64,000 bases of DNA from Massospora cicadina (taxonomy: Eukaryota > Entomophthoromycota > Entomophthoromycetes > Entomophthorales > Entomophthoraceae): contig JAKSZP010012186.1 of assembly GCA_022478985.1 (NCBI GenBank), positions 29,033-93,032 of the forward strand. The letters are read 5' to 3'. The notes below the pieces were generated by a model, which was not told the origin of the DNA, did not search any database, and was given only the letters and a program-made list of their open reading frames with translations. Below are positions 43,880-54,092 of the stretch, piece by piece (within the stretch, counting starts at the first letter, position 1; the number at the start of each line of letters is the position of its first letter). A program made the translations under genes and the position numbers.

Positions 43880-46600
43880 CCCCATTTTGGCACCAAAGTT
43901 ACTTGAGTTAAGTAGTCATCCATAAAGAGAAAATTTTGGCCATAGTCAATACCAAAACTTCAGTTAATGTCATTTCTTCATAACTAGTGGAGCGGATAAA
44001 GGTTGCTCCAGATCACAGCCACACTTTAAATTATGGGACTGTCAAAATCTGAGGATCACTCGCTTGATTAATTAAATCCTGCATGATAAATTGGGCTGAA
44101 CGTTTGACCGGTGGATCCTCAATTTAGATATTTGCTTACAGTTTTATAACCATTCAGAAATGTACTAAGCTTATGAAAATGGCTCTGACTTTTCCATCTG
44201 ACTTTGGGTTTGATTTTCCCTTCATAATTGGGAACTTCAGCTGAGGCAGGCAAAGTTGAAAGCTGGAGATTCTGAGATCCCAGCTTGCTGACACTCTCCA
44301 AAGGCGACTTTAGATATTAATAAATAAAGATTAAATAAAATAGACCTTTATTAGACTAGATTATTTGATGATAATTCATTAGGCCAGGCATCAGTATTTA
44401 TATCTCTAGGGCATCTCCTGGCCACATCAGAGTACAAAATTTCAACAGATATTTTACCACCTCAGTTCAGCCCTTGAACAATAAGACTGAAACCTTTTAT
44501 CAGATTTATTGGTGGCAAAATACTCTCAAAATCAGGAGGATTTCAGGTACAAAAATGCGATAAAAGCATGCAAAATTTTCCTAAGATCTTTTTGATTTTA
44601 GTTTCATCATACTGCTGACGAAATACACCTTCTGTGAAATCCTTGCCTCATTTGAAGTAAATGATGCACCCTAATCAGGATGTCAGCAGGCCTCTTCCTC
44701 TATAGCACTAGGTAACCCCTTTTGGGCAGTCCATGCAAGTGCTATCATGCCAATTACGCGGATTGACATATGAATTTTCGCCCTAGGGTGGAAGATTTGA
44801 TTATGTTGTTCATTCATTTATTGTCCATGGGACTTTTAAATGTAACTTCAGGTCATCCCCAGATTATTTTGTATGCATATTTTTTAAGATTGGTTCCTAT
44901 TAATCAGGACTAGTTGTCGAGGATTGGGGCAGAGATAATTGGCCCAACTGTGCGAATGTATTCAGCCTGAGCTGCCAATAGAATAATTAAATTGACATTG
45001 AGTTGATCAACCTGGACGAGTAGTTTTAGAAAAGGTTAACCTAAATGTGCGGGGATATTTGGCATGAGCTTTAGTAATATAATTGGTCCACATAGCAATT
45101 ATCAGCCTGAGTCATGTTATTGTACTAGGTTTTATTAGATTATTAGTTCAAGCATTAGGTGGGAAAATTGACCCAATATGTAAGTTGTTGAAGAGTTCAT
45201 TTTTGAGTCAACCACAGAAATTGACAGGGACTGTGGGACCTCACCAGGCTGGCTCTAAAGTAAGAGTCGAAGATCCCAATTCCAATTGCTGAAAAAAAGA
45301 GATGCTTTGGCGCGCCAACAGCGCAAAGCAGACTAACATTGAGTAGGAGGACAGATATTGTGCACCAAAAGTGCCAAAATCCCTACGTTGAGTTAGTATG
45401 CAAAACTGATTTGTGGTTGGTCTGACCCAACCATGTGAAAGCTCCAAGAAGCTGGAAACCTAAAAAGATGAACAGGTTAGCAAAAGTAAACAAACCCTGA
45501 AACAACCATTATTTATCACTAATAAATAAAAATGGGCCCGCTGAACATAGCTTATAAAGGAGCAACTGAAAATGCTCCCCAAGGAGGAAAAACTAGGGGC
45601 AAAATTCTAAAGTGAGCTTTAGAATTGGTTGTTGCGCCTTTTTATGGCTGCCCTTCAGTGGCCTCACCCAAGTCATTGATTAGGCTTTTATGAGACTAAT
45701 CAATTCAGGAGAGGCACAATTCAGCTCCTAAACATGAAGAAAATAAAACTCTTTTATTAGAATGAATTGACTCATATCTAGAAATTTGAACCTAAGTCAA
45801 AATATAGCAATTGAGAAAACTTGATTGTTACATCTAGGATCCTACTAATCCTGCCACTTTGGTTTGGATTTTGTTAGTGACAACCCTGGCAACTGTGCTA
45901 TAGAATGATGGTTATGATCTTCTCATAGGCAAACAATTCCTTGTTAAAGTTGATACTTAAAAAGCCATTAGGATTTATATTTTCCTATCTAGGGTATTAC
46001 AACCCCCTGGTCATAAAGGATATTTCCTAAAGTGAAAGGAAAAAGCCTGGTAGTTGTTTACTAATACACTATACCATCTTGAGCGCCTAAAGTACTGAGT
46101 AGTTGTAACAAAGGCCAAATTACCTCCTTCCAGTGCAGAAGCCCAAGAAGGGATGACTGTGTATACAATTAACCGCGTAACCATAACTCCAAAATCTCAG
46201 ATTATAGTGGACACTGGGCTCCAAATTACCATTCCACCAGACCATTAACTGGAGATTCGTGGAGATCCTAATACAGCCATTTGGGAACCCCTCACCTGCC
46301 CTGGGGTGCTGGATTCAGCTTTATCAGGGCCCTTTAACTATTTTGATAGCTAACTTCACTGATCAACTGATGCAAATAACTCAAAACTGACCTGTTACAT
46401 ATATTTTAACCCTACCTCTCAGACCAAGTTGAGTTCATCTGTGGGTGTGGAACTTTGAGTGACTTATAAATTGTTGATAGATATATTAGCCTGTGTCAAA
46501 GTATAGATAGGTGAAACACTCTCCTCTGAGCGACAGCAACAAGTGGTTGATTTGATCAAAGAGTACGCTGAAACTTTTTCTACAGTCCAAATGATTTTGA
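43880..46600 (+). pseudogene. D aspartic protease and linker, split by an insert
   Basis: At 43920-44050 the frame reads ILAIVNTKTSVNVISS, the active-site block with DTG changed to NTK. The second block appears only at about 45915-45960 (NDGYDLLIGKQFLVKV). Beyond it, about 46150-46260, the linker reads VTITPKSQIIVDTGLQITIP, corresponding to the C linker (IKPGEQRVVDTKVSLQIS). The 1.78 kb between the halves is foreign to the protease. Confidence 0.78.
44058..45836. mobile_element. 1.78-kb insert in D protease, unclassified
   Basis: Separates the two conserved protease blocks, which in A1 and C are under 250 bases apart. AGGATC occurs at both junctions (44052-44057 and 45837-45842), a possible 5-6-bp duplication. 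It has AT-rich AATAAA clusters at 44318-44345 and 45735-45750 but no recognisable protein. A long solo LTR is the simplest guess; no partner copy is present to test it. Confidence 0.5.
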
Positions 46601-47335
46601 AATGATAAAGGGGTGCAGCATAGCGTGCTTACAGGCGACTCCTTTCTCATCCATGCTTGACCCTACCAGATTTTTAAGGTCAAAGAAGCTCAGATTATGA
46701 AAACACTAAAGCAATCCCTGAATGCTGGATTTCTAAAACCGTTGCAAAGTCCCTAGGCCTCACCGTTGATTTTTTTGAGAAAAGAAGATGGAGGGCATAG
46801 GGTGGTAATGGATTATTTAATAAATTTTATTCGAGATGGGCTGACCTGGGGATAATACCGCACCAATTAGGGAAGTGAAGAAAATGGGAAAGGAGGATAA
46901 AACCCGGAAAACCTCCATGTGCGGCGTATGATAGGCCAGGAACTCCATGGACCGCCTTTGCTATTTGCTATCTCAGTTTAGGGCATTGGTGCGCAAAACC
47001 AACACAGTCAAAATCGTCCCCTACCCAAAGTCCATTACTGGGATCAAACTCGGGAGGCAGTGGTAGAGGGTCCATACTCTACCACTGGGGTATCCTCCCT
47101 TTGGTAATGGATTATCACTGGCCAAATACCTGTAGGGAAACCTCATCCTGTTCTACCATCGTCAGCCAATAGGATAAATTCACAATCTTGACACACTATG
47201 GTCAGGCCCTTACTGAGTTATCTATTTTCAAGAACCATAATATTCAATTTCCTCTGTCAAAACAGGCTCCATAGTGAATCAAGTTCACGCCAAATTTCTC
47301 CAAAGTTATGTCCATCCTTGGCAAGATCTTGAGGG
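46600..47335 (+). pseudogene. D reverse transcriptase fragment, interrupted by a SINE
   Basis: Plus reading gives the RT N-terminus: KTLKQSLNAGFLKPLQSP, then EDGGHRVVMDY (the KKDGxxRxxxDY block) at about 46787-46816, where SINE family 1 is inserted. The reading resumes after it with VMDYHWPNTCR. The palm with YLDD and all of RNase H are gone. The final 100 bases (GSIVNQVHAKFLQSYVHP) look like the far end of pol, so a large internal deletion joins them. Confidence 0.75.
46804..47115 (-). mobile_element. tRNA-derived SINE family 1, copy a
   Basis: The body (46817-47102, ~286 bp) lies between 13-bp perfect repeats GGTAATGGATTAT (46804-46816 and 47103-47115). On the minus strand it starts AGGGAGGATACCCCAGTGGT (A box) and has CGAGTTTGATCCCAGTAA (B box), a tRNA-like head. 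A ~200-bp unique body follows, ending CCAGGTCAGCCCATCTCGAA plus an AT tail. Inserted in the RT of D. Confidence 0.92.
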
Positions 47336-47339
47336 GGCA

Positions 47340-47952
47340 TTGTTGGGTATAATAGGAACCATGCTGACATTTATGAGATTCAAACGTGAACTACTTAACA
47401 ACGTGACCAATGGAGGTACACTGTTTTGAAAAATATTAAAATCTATAATGACAAAGAACTCCCAAAAGAGCGATCAAAATCCCAACCCTTTCTGAATATG
47501 CTAATATAATTGACAAAGATGCTTATTCATCTGAGAAAGATTATTCCTTTTAGTGGTCACTGTAATCTGCCGCTGCAACCAAGAAAGACCAAGTATGCTG
47601 AAAGTCTTTTTATTCTGCCACACCATTCAAGAGATCTCCATACCTGACTCAATACCAAATTTCTCATAAGGTCTATCCTATGCAGCCTGATTTTTGCACA
47701 AACCTATAAATATCTCTAATTTCTTGTCAATAAAGATACCTTAAGTTTTGCCTAATTATTAATCACTAGAGATATTTGCCTGTTTTTGTACAGAGATCCT
47801 GCATGTTTGAGCAAACAGAGATTGCATCAATGATGCATTTATGTTGAGAGATTGCCTTAGGGAAGAAGCAACCTAACAGGTTTCCGTTGGATCTACATTT
47901 GATTAATAATCAAGTAGCCTTCAAAGGTCCTGAACTTCAAAGAAAAAAATTC
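47340..47952 (+). repeat. D 3' LTR (probable)
   Basis: Pair of 40991-41603. Starts TGTTGGGTATAAT after a purine tract. CCTATAAATATC and TCAATAAAGATA (about 47703 and 47728) suit promoter and polyadenylation signals. Confidence 0.7.
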
Positions 47953-49560
47953 TCGAAAAAACTGTTATTACCTGTGTTAAAGCTTCTCGCTGTTTTAATG
48001 GCGAAATCAGAATAGTTAAACTGGATGCTTTGATGGTCTCTCCATTTCCTGGCGCCAATGCTTTTCACTATTTTGATAATGAAATTGGAACAGCTGAACT
48101 GAATGCCTTGACGCTCTCTCCATCTTCTGGCACTAGTGCTTCTTGCTGTTTTAATATGAAATTAATAATAAACAAACAGAATTCTTTGACTCTCTCTCTC
48201 CATTGCCTGGTGCTGATGCTTCTCACTATTTTTGATGAAACATCTAACTTGAATGCTTAAGCGCCCACATCATTTCTCAGTGGCGATTTTCTCACTTCTC
48301 TGACAGCCAAATTAGAGCTTCCAAAACCTATTTCTGCCCTTTTTCACATTTATTTATTTTTAACAAATTAAAATAATTTTATTATACCTAATATTTTAGG
48401 TCTGGGTGCCAGTAGAAAAGAAATTGCTTCAATCAGGGCAGGTTTAACAGTTACCTATTAACTGTCTTTTCTAATTTATGTGAAGATGTTCTCCAAATTT
48501 GTTACTCTTGATGAGTTGGTCAACCCCATCAACTAAACTACCTCCTTTACGCTATCTAAATGATTTATCAGTAGACTCCGCAAAATTCTATATGGTGACT
48601 GATCATGTCACCCAAATCATTTATGATTTGCCCAGCCATCTTGAATTTAAGCGAGGATAAAAGAAAAGCTCCTCACCTTCATTGACATGTCAACTGGGCC
48701 AGACAACTCAAACATTTCCCCTTGCCATTTTGGCTCCTACTTTGGATCAATTTATTTGAGAAAACTTGAGGTTGATCCAGGAATTTGAGTTGATTTGGCA
48801 GCCAACTATCAAAAGTTAACTGATGAAGCACCTCTTCCTGAAATTAGCTTGCCCCAAGGATCTAGACATCCAGGCCAATTTCAAAATTTGAAATTTTTCA
48901 ATTACCAATCATTTTTCAATATTTTATTTTAATACCAAACCACCCAATCTAAACCTTGATTTATTACCTGCACTTGTTACCAAGCCCTCCCTTGCTCATA
49001 AACTCATTATTAAAAACTAAAGATGATGTCAAAATTTCTCCTCATGACAAATCTCTCCCTCCATCCCTGAAGCAGCTTTTGGACTCAACTGCAGGTTTAG
49101 TTGAAAATGTCCATACAACTGCTTTACGCATCTTGGTTATAAGAATTGGTTTCTCTCTCCTCTACTTCGTCATTGCTCCCAACTACCAGAATTAGTAGAG
49201 TGCACATCCGCTCCTCTGTTCCTTGTCTACCTCAACTCTCAAGGCAGTGCTATGATTAACTTAGCACTAATGTGTACTACTTCAAGATTTTCAACGCTGA
49301 ACTCTACCTTAAGACTAAACTATATTGACTTTCTTTATCCTCCCACTCAGCTCTCACATCCTGATGCTGGGACTAAGGTTGCCATACCTAAGTTGAGTGA
49401 ACTAACCAAACCTTGGGATCCCCGCCTCTACAAGATCAAGTTTTTCCAGAGAAAATTAATTTATGAGATATTCTATCATACTATCAACTGCATACATAAA
49501 ATGAAACTGAACTCCAACTTTTCTCGCCAGGCTGACACCCAACCTGACTACCTAGGTTAA
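47953..49560 (+). pseudogene. B coding remnant with 26-residue tandem repeats
   Basis: About 48000-48260: three and a half units of ~78 bp (26 codons). Examples are LDALMVSPFPGANA, FHYFDNEIGTAELNALTLSP and a third ending in SPLPGADA after a frame change. Further on are NDLSVDSAKFYMVTDHVTQI, YQKLTDEAPLPEISLPQGSR, SLPPSLKQLLDSTAGLVENV (frame of 48956-49195) and a 102-codon frame at 49252-49560 (LTKPWDPRLYKIKFFQRKLI). No enzyme domain is recognised. The order of these pieces suggests one large protein, presumably structural, carried by B. Confidence 0.5.
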
Positions 49561-49656
49561 TCACATCCAGCCCAACTCTGGTAGTTTGTGACCCTAATGA
49601 AACTGGCTGAACCTGGCAAAATTATTCCATGCTCAATTGAGGCTTGGAGGGGAGTA

Positions 49657-50503
49657 TGCTTGACTTCGCCTTAATTTAGGTGAAGACTCAATTTTAAACT
49701 ATAATATAATATATTTTAATCAAAGTAGAATTTCTATTATTATCACATCATCTTATAATTATTATCAAAATTAAGTTGGGGTTAAAGAAATTTATTATAA
49801 CTTATATACTGATGTTTTATCGGTCCTAATGTCCAAGAATCACTATCATTATTATATTTTTAAGCACTAAGCAATTTCCCATAATAAAATCAAGTTCATG
49901 ACCTAACAAATTCTGAAAATTGCCCTGTAAGTGTTCCACTGGCTGATGAGATAGGGAAAAATGCCCAAGCTGAGCTACTATTTACTGATATAAGGCCTGA
50001 TATTTGATAAGAGTTTAACTCCTCTATTCACCTTATAAACCTCACGCCACATTTTGTGCCTTATCATCTATTGGCTTCCTGATAACAGATAATGGAAACC
50101 ACTTAACTGTGTTACCATTATTTGGCCTCAGTTCAGCCTTTAACAAGGGATCCTGATCTACTCCCACTCTGAACCTGGACTTTACCATCGCCTCCTGCAT
50201 CACTGAATCTCATTCCACTCTCACGTGGTATTTGCCTATCACTCATCACATTTGTAATTTTTCATTGGTACTTTATAAACACTACCCTTTTTATTAATAT
50301 ATTCCTTTTTACAACACATATTTATTTCGTTTAAAGTCAGATTCTCTAAGACTGAAATATATCCATCCTACCAATAGTTGCTAGGAATCTCTGAAACTCT
50401 AGAGAGGATTAAGTTCTAACTTAAGTGTCCTGGCTGCACCTACAAGTAGCCAATATATCAGTTATATACTCTTGGCTGTTGCCAAGAGAGCACAAAGATG
50501 AGA
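49657..50503 (+). repeat. B 3' LTR
   Basis: 847 bp, pair of 32826-33683, starting TGCTTGACTTCGCC. Preceded by GGCTTGGAGGGGAG (purine tract) and followed by the target duplication GCATT. Confidence 0.88.
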
Positions 50504-51130
50504 GCATTAATGTATGATACTGGGAAAATGGGAGATTGGCTGCACATGTGTCCAGGGAGGCTGTAGCATAGCATCAAAGATACTGCCCTAAGGATTGGTT
50601 GGTTCATATAGTTTGGCCATCCAATAAAGGGCTGCATACTGATGATCTAAAGTGGTGATCTTCAGCATAGAACACAAAGTCTACCAAAATCTTGAGGTAA
50701 ATTGAGGCCCTCTACCACTTCTAAATTTCTCAGTTAACTAGAAAACATGGGAGTCAAACAGACGCACCATCTATTCCAATGAGATAGTTGACAAGTAGTG
50801 AATGAAGATGGCATATTTTGTAAATTGATTCAACACCTATATTACCGCATCATACCCTTAGGACACTGGAAAAAACACAAGAATTTATGAAACTGAGATC
50901 CATGGCCCCTATGCTTGTTGGAGGGGGGTAGGAAATTATATGTCCCTGTTTGGTCTGAATTGGAGCGGGCATACGTTATGCAATTTTTCACTCCACGTGG
51001 GGAATTAAAATGAAATGCCATTACAATCATACTCACATTTTACTAGGTAAAAAAACTTCTTCACACCAGGATGCCCCATATTGGGGGATCATGTTTTTTC
51101 TTATGATGCGGGAGCGCAGGGGATAAGGAA
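50504..51130 (-). pseudogene. F integrase, core and N-terminal part
   Basis: Right of B, the minus frame 51036-50842 includes NCITYARSNSDQTGTYNFLP followed by PSNKHRGHGSQFHKF, corresponding to the end of the integrase zinc finger and the LPxPxxPWxxIsxDF start of the core. The core is very degenerate between 50840 and 50510 and joins the C-terminal part across B. G retains a better copy of the core (61900-62115). Confidence 0.72.
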
Positions 51131-51179
51131 TCTATACCTTGTCATGGAAATATAATATTATACTTTTTAAGGAATACCA

Positions 51180-52060
51180 TCCTGATTGGGCTTTACTGGC
51201 AACAAATTTGAGACATAAGGTCAAGACCTTTAGCATCAGATGCTTACAGGGCCATCACATCATCGAAGAGAGATTCTTTTCAGTGTAAGGGCCTTGATAA
51301 AATGCGCTTGCCCCTTTCTCACTAAAAGCATAATCTTTGAAGCGGTACATTTGGGTGTTGCAACTTGAAGTTTGTATGGTTTTGGGGAGTGGAGTAAAGG
51401 GAGCTACCTCAGAAATGTCTGGGGAAGGAGGTGCAATGATTTTTTCATGGAATTACTGTCACTAGTTCAGAGTTAACAATAGAATAGACCCTATTGATGG
51501 ATTACAATTAAGAATTTCTGGCAAGACATGAGTAGATTTTTTGACAAGCTCATACTTGAAATCAGACTCAAGCGGTTCCTATAAGTTCTATTTTGTCTGT
51601 GGGCCAGCTTCTATGGCTTTTGATATTATATAAGCAATTTGTGGTCAGTGAGCACCACCAGTGTGTGCTTGGAATCTTGTAAGAGACAATGAAAATGCAT
51701 CAGAGATAAGAAGCGGTAGCCATTCCTTATCATATATGTCCCACAAACGCTCAGTTAAGTTAGATTTTATTAAAAGATAAGCAATAGGATGTTCTTTACC
51801 CTGATGTTGTTTGTAACAAGACAGCACCAACTTCAGTGCCTGAGTCATCGCATGCCACCATAAAAGGCTTGTTCTCATAATAATGGCGTAAAACAGGAGA
51901 TGAGATGAAGACGCCTTTTATTGAATCAAAGAATTTTTTGCACGGTAAGGTTCAAACAAAATGGGTATTCTTACCAGCAAGGGGGTGTAAGGGAGACAAA
52001 AGCTTAGATATGGCTTAGGAAAACACTTCTTAAAAAGGTGACAGATCCCAGAAAGCTACG
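51180..52060 (-). pseudogene. F RNase H
   Basis: Minus frame 51878-51645 reads QGKEHPIAYLLIKSNLTERL and WDIYDKEWLPLLIS, the RNase H stretch with the conserved acidic residue of the YDKE helix. Upstream (51880-52060) is the RT connection with PFDSIKGVFIS-like sequence. Frameshifted on both sides. Confidence 0.8.
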
Positions 52061-52099
52061 CATTTGTTTCTGCGACACAGGAGTGGGTTAAGAAGGAAT

Positions 52100-52900
52100 A
52101 GCATCTAGTTTTAAAGGTGCATTAACATAGCCTTCCTAAAATACCAAATTCCTCATAAACTGCACTTCGTCCTTGTAAAACTCTCATTTGGCTGCTTTGC
52201 AACCAATTCAGCCTTATGTAGGGCTGCCAACACAGCCACCAAATTGTTGGCGTGTTGATTAGCATTTGAGAGGATTAAAATGTCTTCAACGTATAATATT
52301 GTTGAGAAAGAACTGAGATCCCTGAGAGCATCATCAATGCAGCGTTGGAAAACCGCTGGGGCATTCTTTACAAAAAAGGACAAAATTTTTAAATTATATA
52401 TTCTATACCACGTCCAGATAGCCGTCAGCCATTCAAGACCTTACCTAACCCACATTTTGTGAAACGCGCTACCCAGATCAAGTTCAGAAATATCTTAAAT
52501 TGGAAATGACTAGAGATTATATCAGCTTCTAATAGGAGAGGATATGGAGCCGGACAGTAACGTTATTCATGTGTCTGTAGCCACACAAGGTCGCAGTGTA
52601 CCATCTGGTTTCTGGGCGAAAAACATTAGAGACACATGGGAGGCTTTCTAATCATCCACCCCTTATCTGCCATGTCGTCAAGCTAAACATTGAGGGCTTG
52701 ATCCTCCTGTGCCGTGTATGAGTACAATGAGCAGTTGATTTTAAATGAGCTACACTGTCAATTGGAAGTTTAGGTCAAAGTCAGAATGTTGAGGGAGACA
52801 GCTGGCTTTTTACATTTCAAACACAGTTTTTTAAGGTTCTGGGATCTGCGGCATAGTATGAAGGTTAGGTACAACATTTTCGATGGAGTATTATGCCGCT
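52100..52900 (-). pseudogene. F reverse transcriptase
   Basis: Frame 52383-52153 has KNAPAVFQRCIDDALRDLSS and TILYVEDILILSNANQH. The active site YVDD is changed to YVED, and the FINDALRDL-like helix is characteristic of this Ty3 branch. The fingers (52400-52900) are degenerate. RT lies between protease and RNase H. Confidence 0.87.
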
Positions 52901-53074
52901 TCTGCCACTGCGTTACCTGTGACTAAAGTTGGTAGCAAGGGGATTCCCCCAAAAAGGTATGTGAGGTGAATGCCAGCAGGTTCTTTTAACGAATTAATGC
53001 TTACAGATAGGAGGCGAATCAACAACCTTCCAGGATCACTGGGTAAAAAAACTCCAAGATAGCAGAGAAGTGGG

Positions 53075-53290
53075 CTACAAACTAGTGTACATGTGCCATG
53101 AACATGAGATACTTACAAAGCGGCAGTGTGACCATAGGGATGCGGAAGGCACACATAACTGGGGCCCAGTATAACTGTAAGATCCAATGCCTGCACTACA
53201 TTCAGGACACTGTAATTCCCAGTTGCACCGGTGTCCACTAAGGCAGCAATGTGACCTTACGCTCCCCACTGGAATCTGCATGGGGAAATG
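53075..53290 (-). pseudogene. F aspartic protease
   Basis: Minus reading near 53255-53090 gives ALVDTGATGNYSVLNVVQAL with an intact DTG active site, followed by LDLTVILGPSYVCLP. Upstream it joins an acidic, repeat-containing segment. The second conserved protease block is less clear (52950-52880). Confidence 0.75.
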
Positions 53291-53394
53291 AAGTAAGCGC
53301 GGTCAAACCTATTTAATTTAGTGAGAGAACACATAAAAGTTTCTGATTGTTTAACCATAAGGGGCTTATGACTCCGCTTGGAGCTAGGTAAAAA

Positions 53395-53646
53395 CTGAGA
53401 GGGTATAGCTGCTGTCTGAGCACATGATAAGGAATAAGCATCTGGATCTGAGGGATCAGATGAGGGATGCATCTATGAGAAATGACCATAAATTGGGTTT
53501 CTCTGGCGTTCAAATTCAATCTGAGAGGTTATAGCTGCTGCCTGAGCATATGATAAGGAATAAGCATCTGGATCTGAGGGATCAGATGAGGGATGCATCT
53601 CTGAGAAATTTTCATAAATTGGGTTTCTCTGGCGCTCAACTTCAAT
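53395..53646 (-). repeat. Two-unit 126-bp tandem repeat in F gag/protease junction
   Basis: Two adjacent units of 126 bp (42 codons) differing by about a dozen bases. Each codes on the minus strand for QIE(V/F)ERQRNPIY followed by MHPSSDPSDPDAYSLS and YAQAAAI. The length is a multiple of three, so the frame is kept. The unit is rich in Ser, Asp and Pro. Confidence 0.88.
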
Positions 53647-54069
53647 CTGAGTCACTAGGGAGATATATGAAGGAGCTATAGCTGGTTCCTTAGGATCAAT
53701 TCATATTACTTCTCCCAAAGGTTCTTTAGTAACATCTTTATCTCAACAATCTTCCTCTACATATATCACTTCCGCTTCTTCTTCCTCATATTTTTCTTAT
53801 TACTCTAGCTCCTCTTTTACCACTTGTTTAAAAATCTATGAAGGATGATAAATGGAGGGAGGAAAACCCCTAGATTGTAAACTTAAGAGGCTCAACTGGC
53901 TTAGATTATCTAGTGTAAGAAAAAATCAAAAGGAGCCCCTCTGAACAGTGTGCCTAAGGCATACTCTTATATGTGAGCATTATAATGGGAGGAATTTGTG
54001 GTATGAGGAGTTGGTAGGCGGTTTTTAATATGTTTACATCCCACATGACAGGGATTTTTGAAACGAGCT
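53647..54069 (-). other. F leader region, short and without clear gag
   Basis: Minus reading near 53760-53650 gives KDVTKEPLGEVI and PKEPAIAPSYISLVT leading into the 42-codon repeats, in an acidic context. There is too little space here for a usual capsid, so gag is either deleted or unrecognisable. Confidence 0.45.
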
Positions 54070-54072
54070 ACC

Positions 54073-54092
54073 ACCCTTGAGTGGTCAACCAT
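54073..54092 (-). other. F primer-binding site (tentative)
   Basis: Minus-strand TGGTTGACCACTCAAGGG lies where a primer site is expected, just inside the 5' LTR. Unlike the site shared by A, B, C, E and N. Confidence 0.45.

Larger units (their letters stand above)
40991..47952 (+). mobile_element. Ty3/gypsy element D, internally deleted, inserted in B
   Basis: Direct repeats of ~0.61 kb (40991-41603 and 47340-47952) enclose a primer-binding site (41606), gag, protease, linker and part of RT on the plus strand. RNase H and most of integrase are missing; a short C-terminal-looking fragment remains (about 47260-47330). A purine tract (GAGGGGGCA, about 47330) precedes the right repeat. It carries a 1.78-kb insert in protease and a SINE in RT. 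Target duplications were not found. Confidence 0.75.
32826..50503 (+). mobile_element. LTR element B (non-autonomous), interrupted by C and D
   Basis: LTRs at 32826-33683 and 49657-50503 flank only about 2.7 kb of own sequence once C and D are removed. It is bounded by GCGTT (32821-32825) and GCATT (50504-50508), a 5-bp duplication with one change, inside the integrase of F. It has a primer-binding site and a purine tract (GGAGGGGAG, about 49648), but I see no protease, RT or integrase of its own. Its coding stretches are unusual and contain a 26-residue tandem repeat. Confidence 0.78.

Noticed and set aside
40991..47952. The 0.61-kb direct repeat as a duplicated gag segment of B
   Set aside because: Parts read like Gag in one frame (FKGNALIWVKL), but a primer site follows the left copy, a purine tract precedes the right copy, and both have TATA/AATAAA signals, so LTRs are preferred. 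Not fully excluded.
48131..48150. CACTAGTGCT as another copy of the short retroposon
   Set aside because: Part of the 78-bp tandem repeat of B; no A tail and no flanking duplication.
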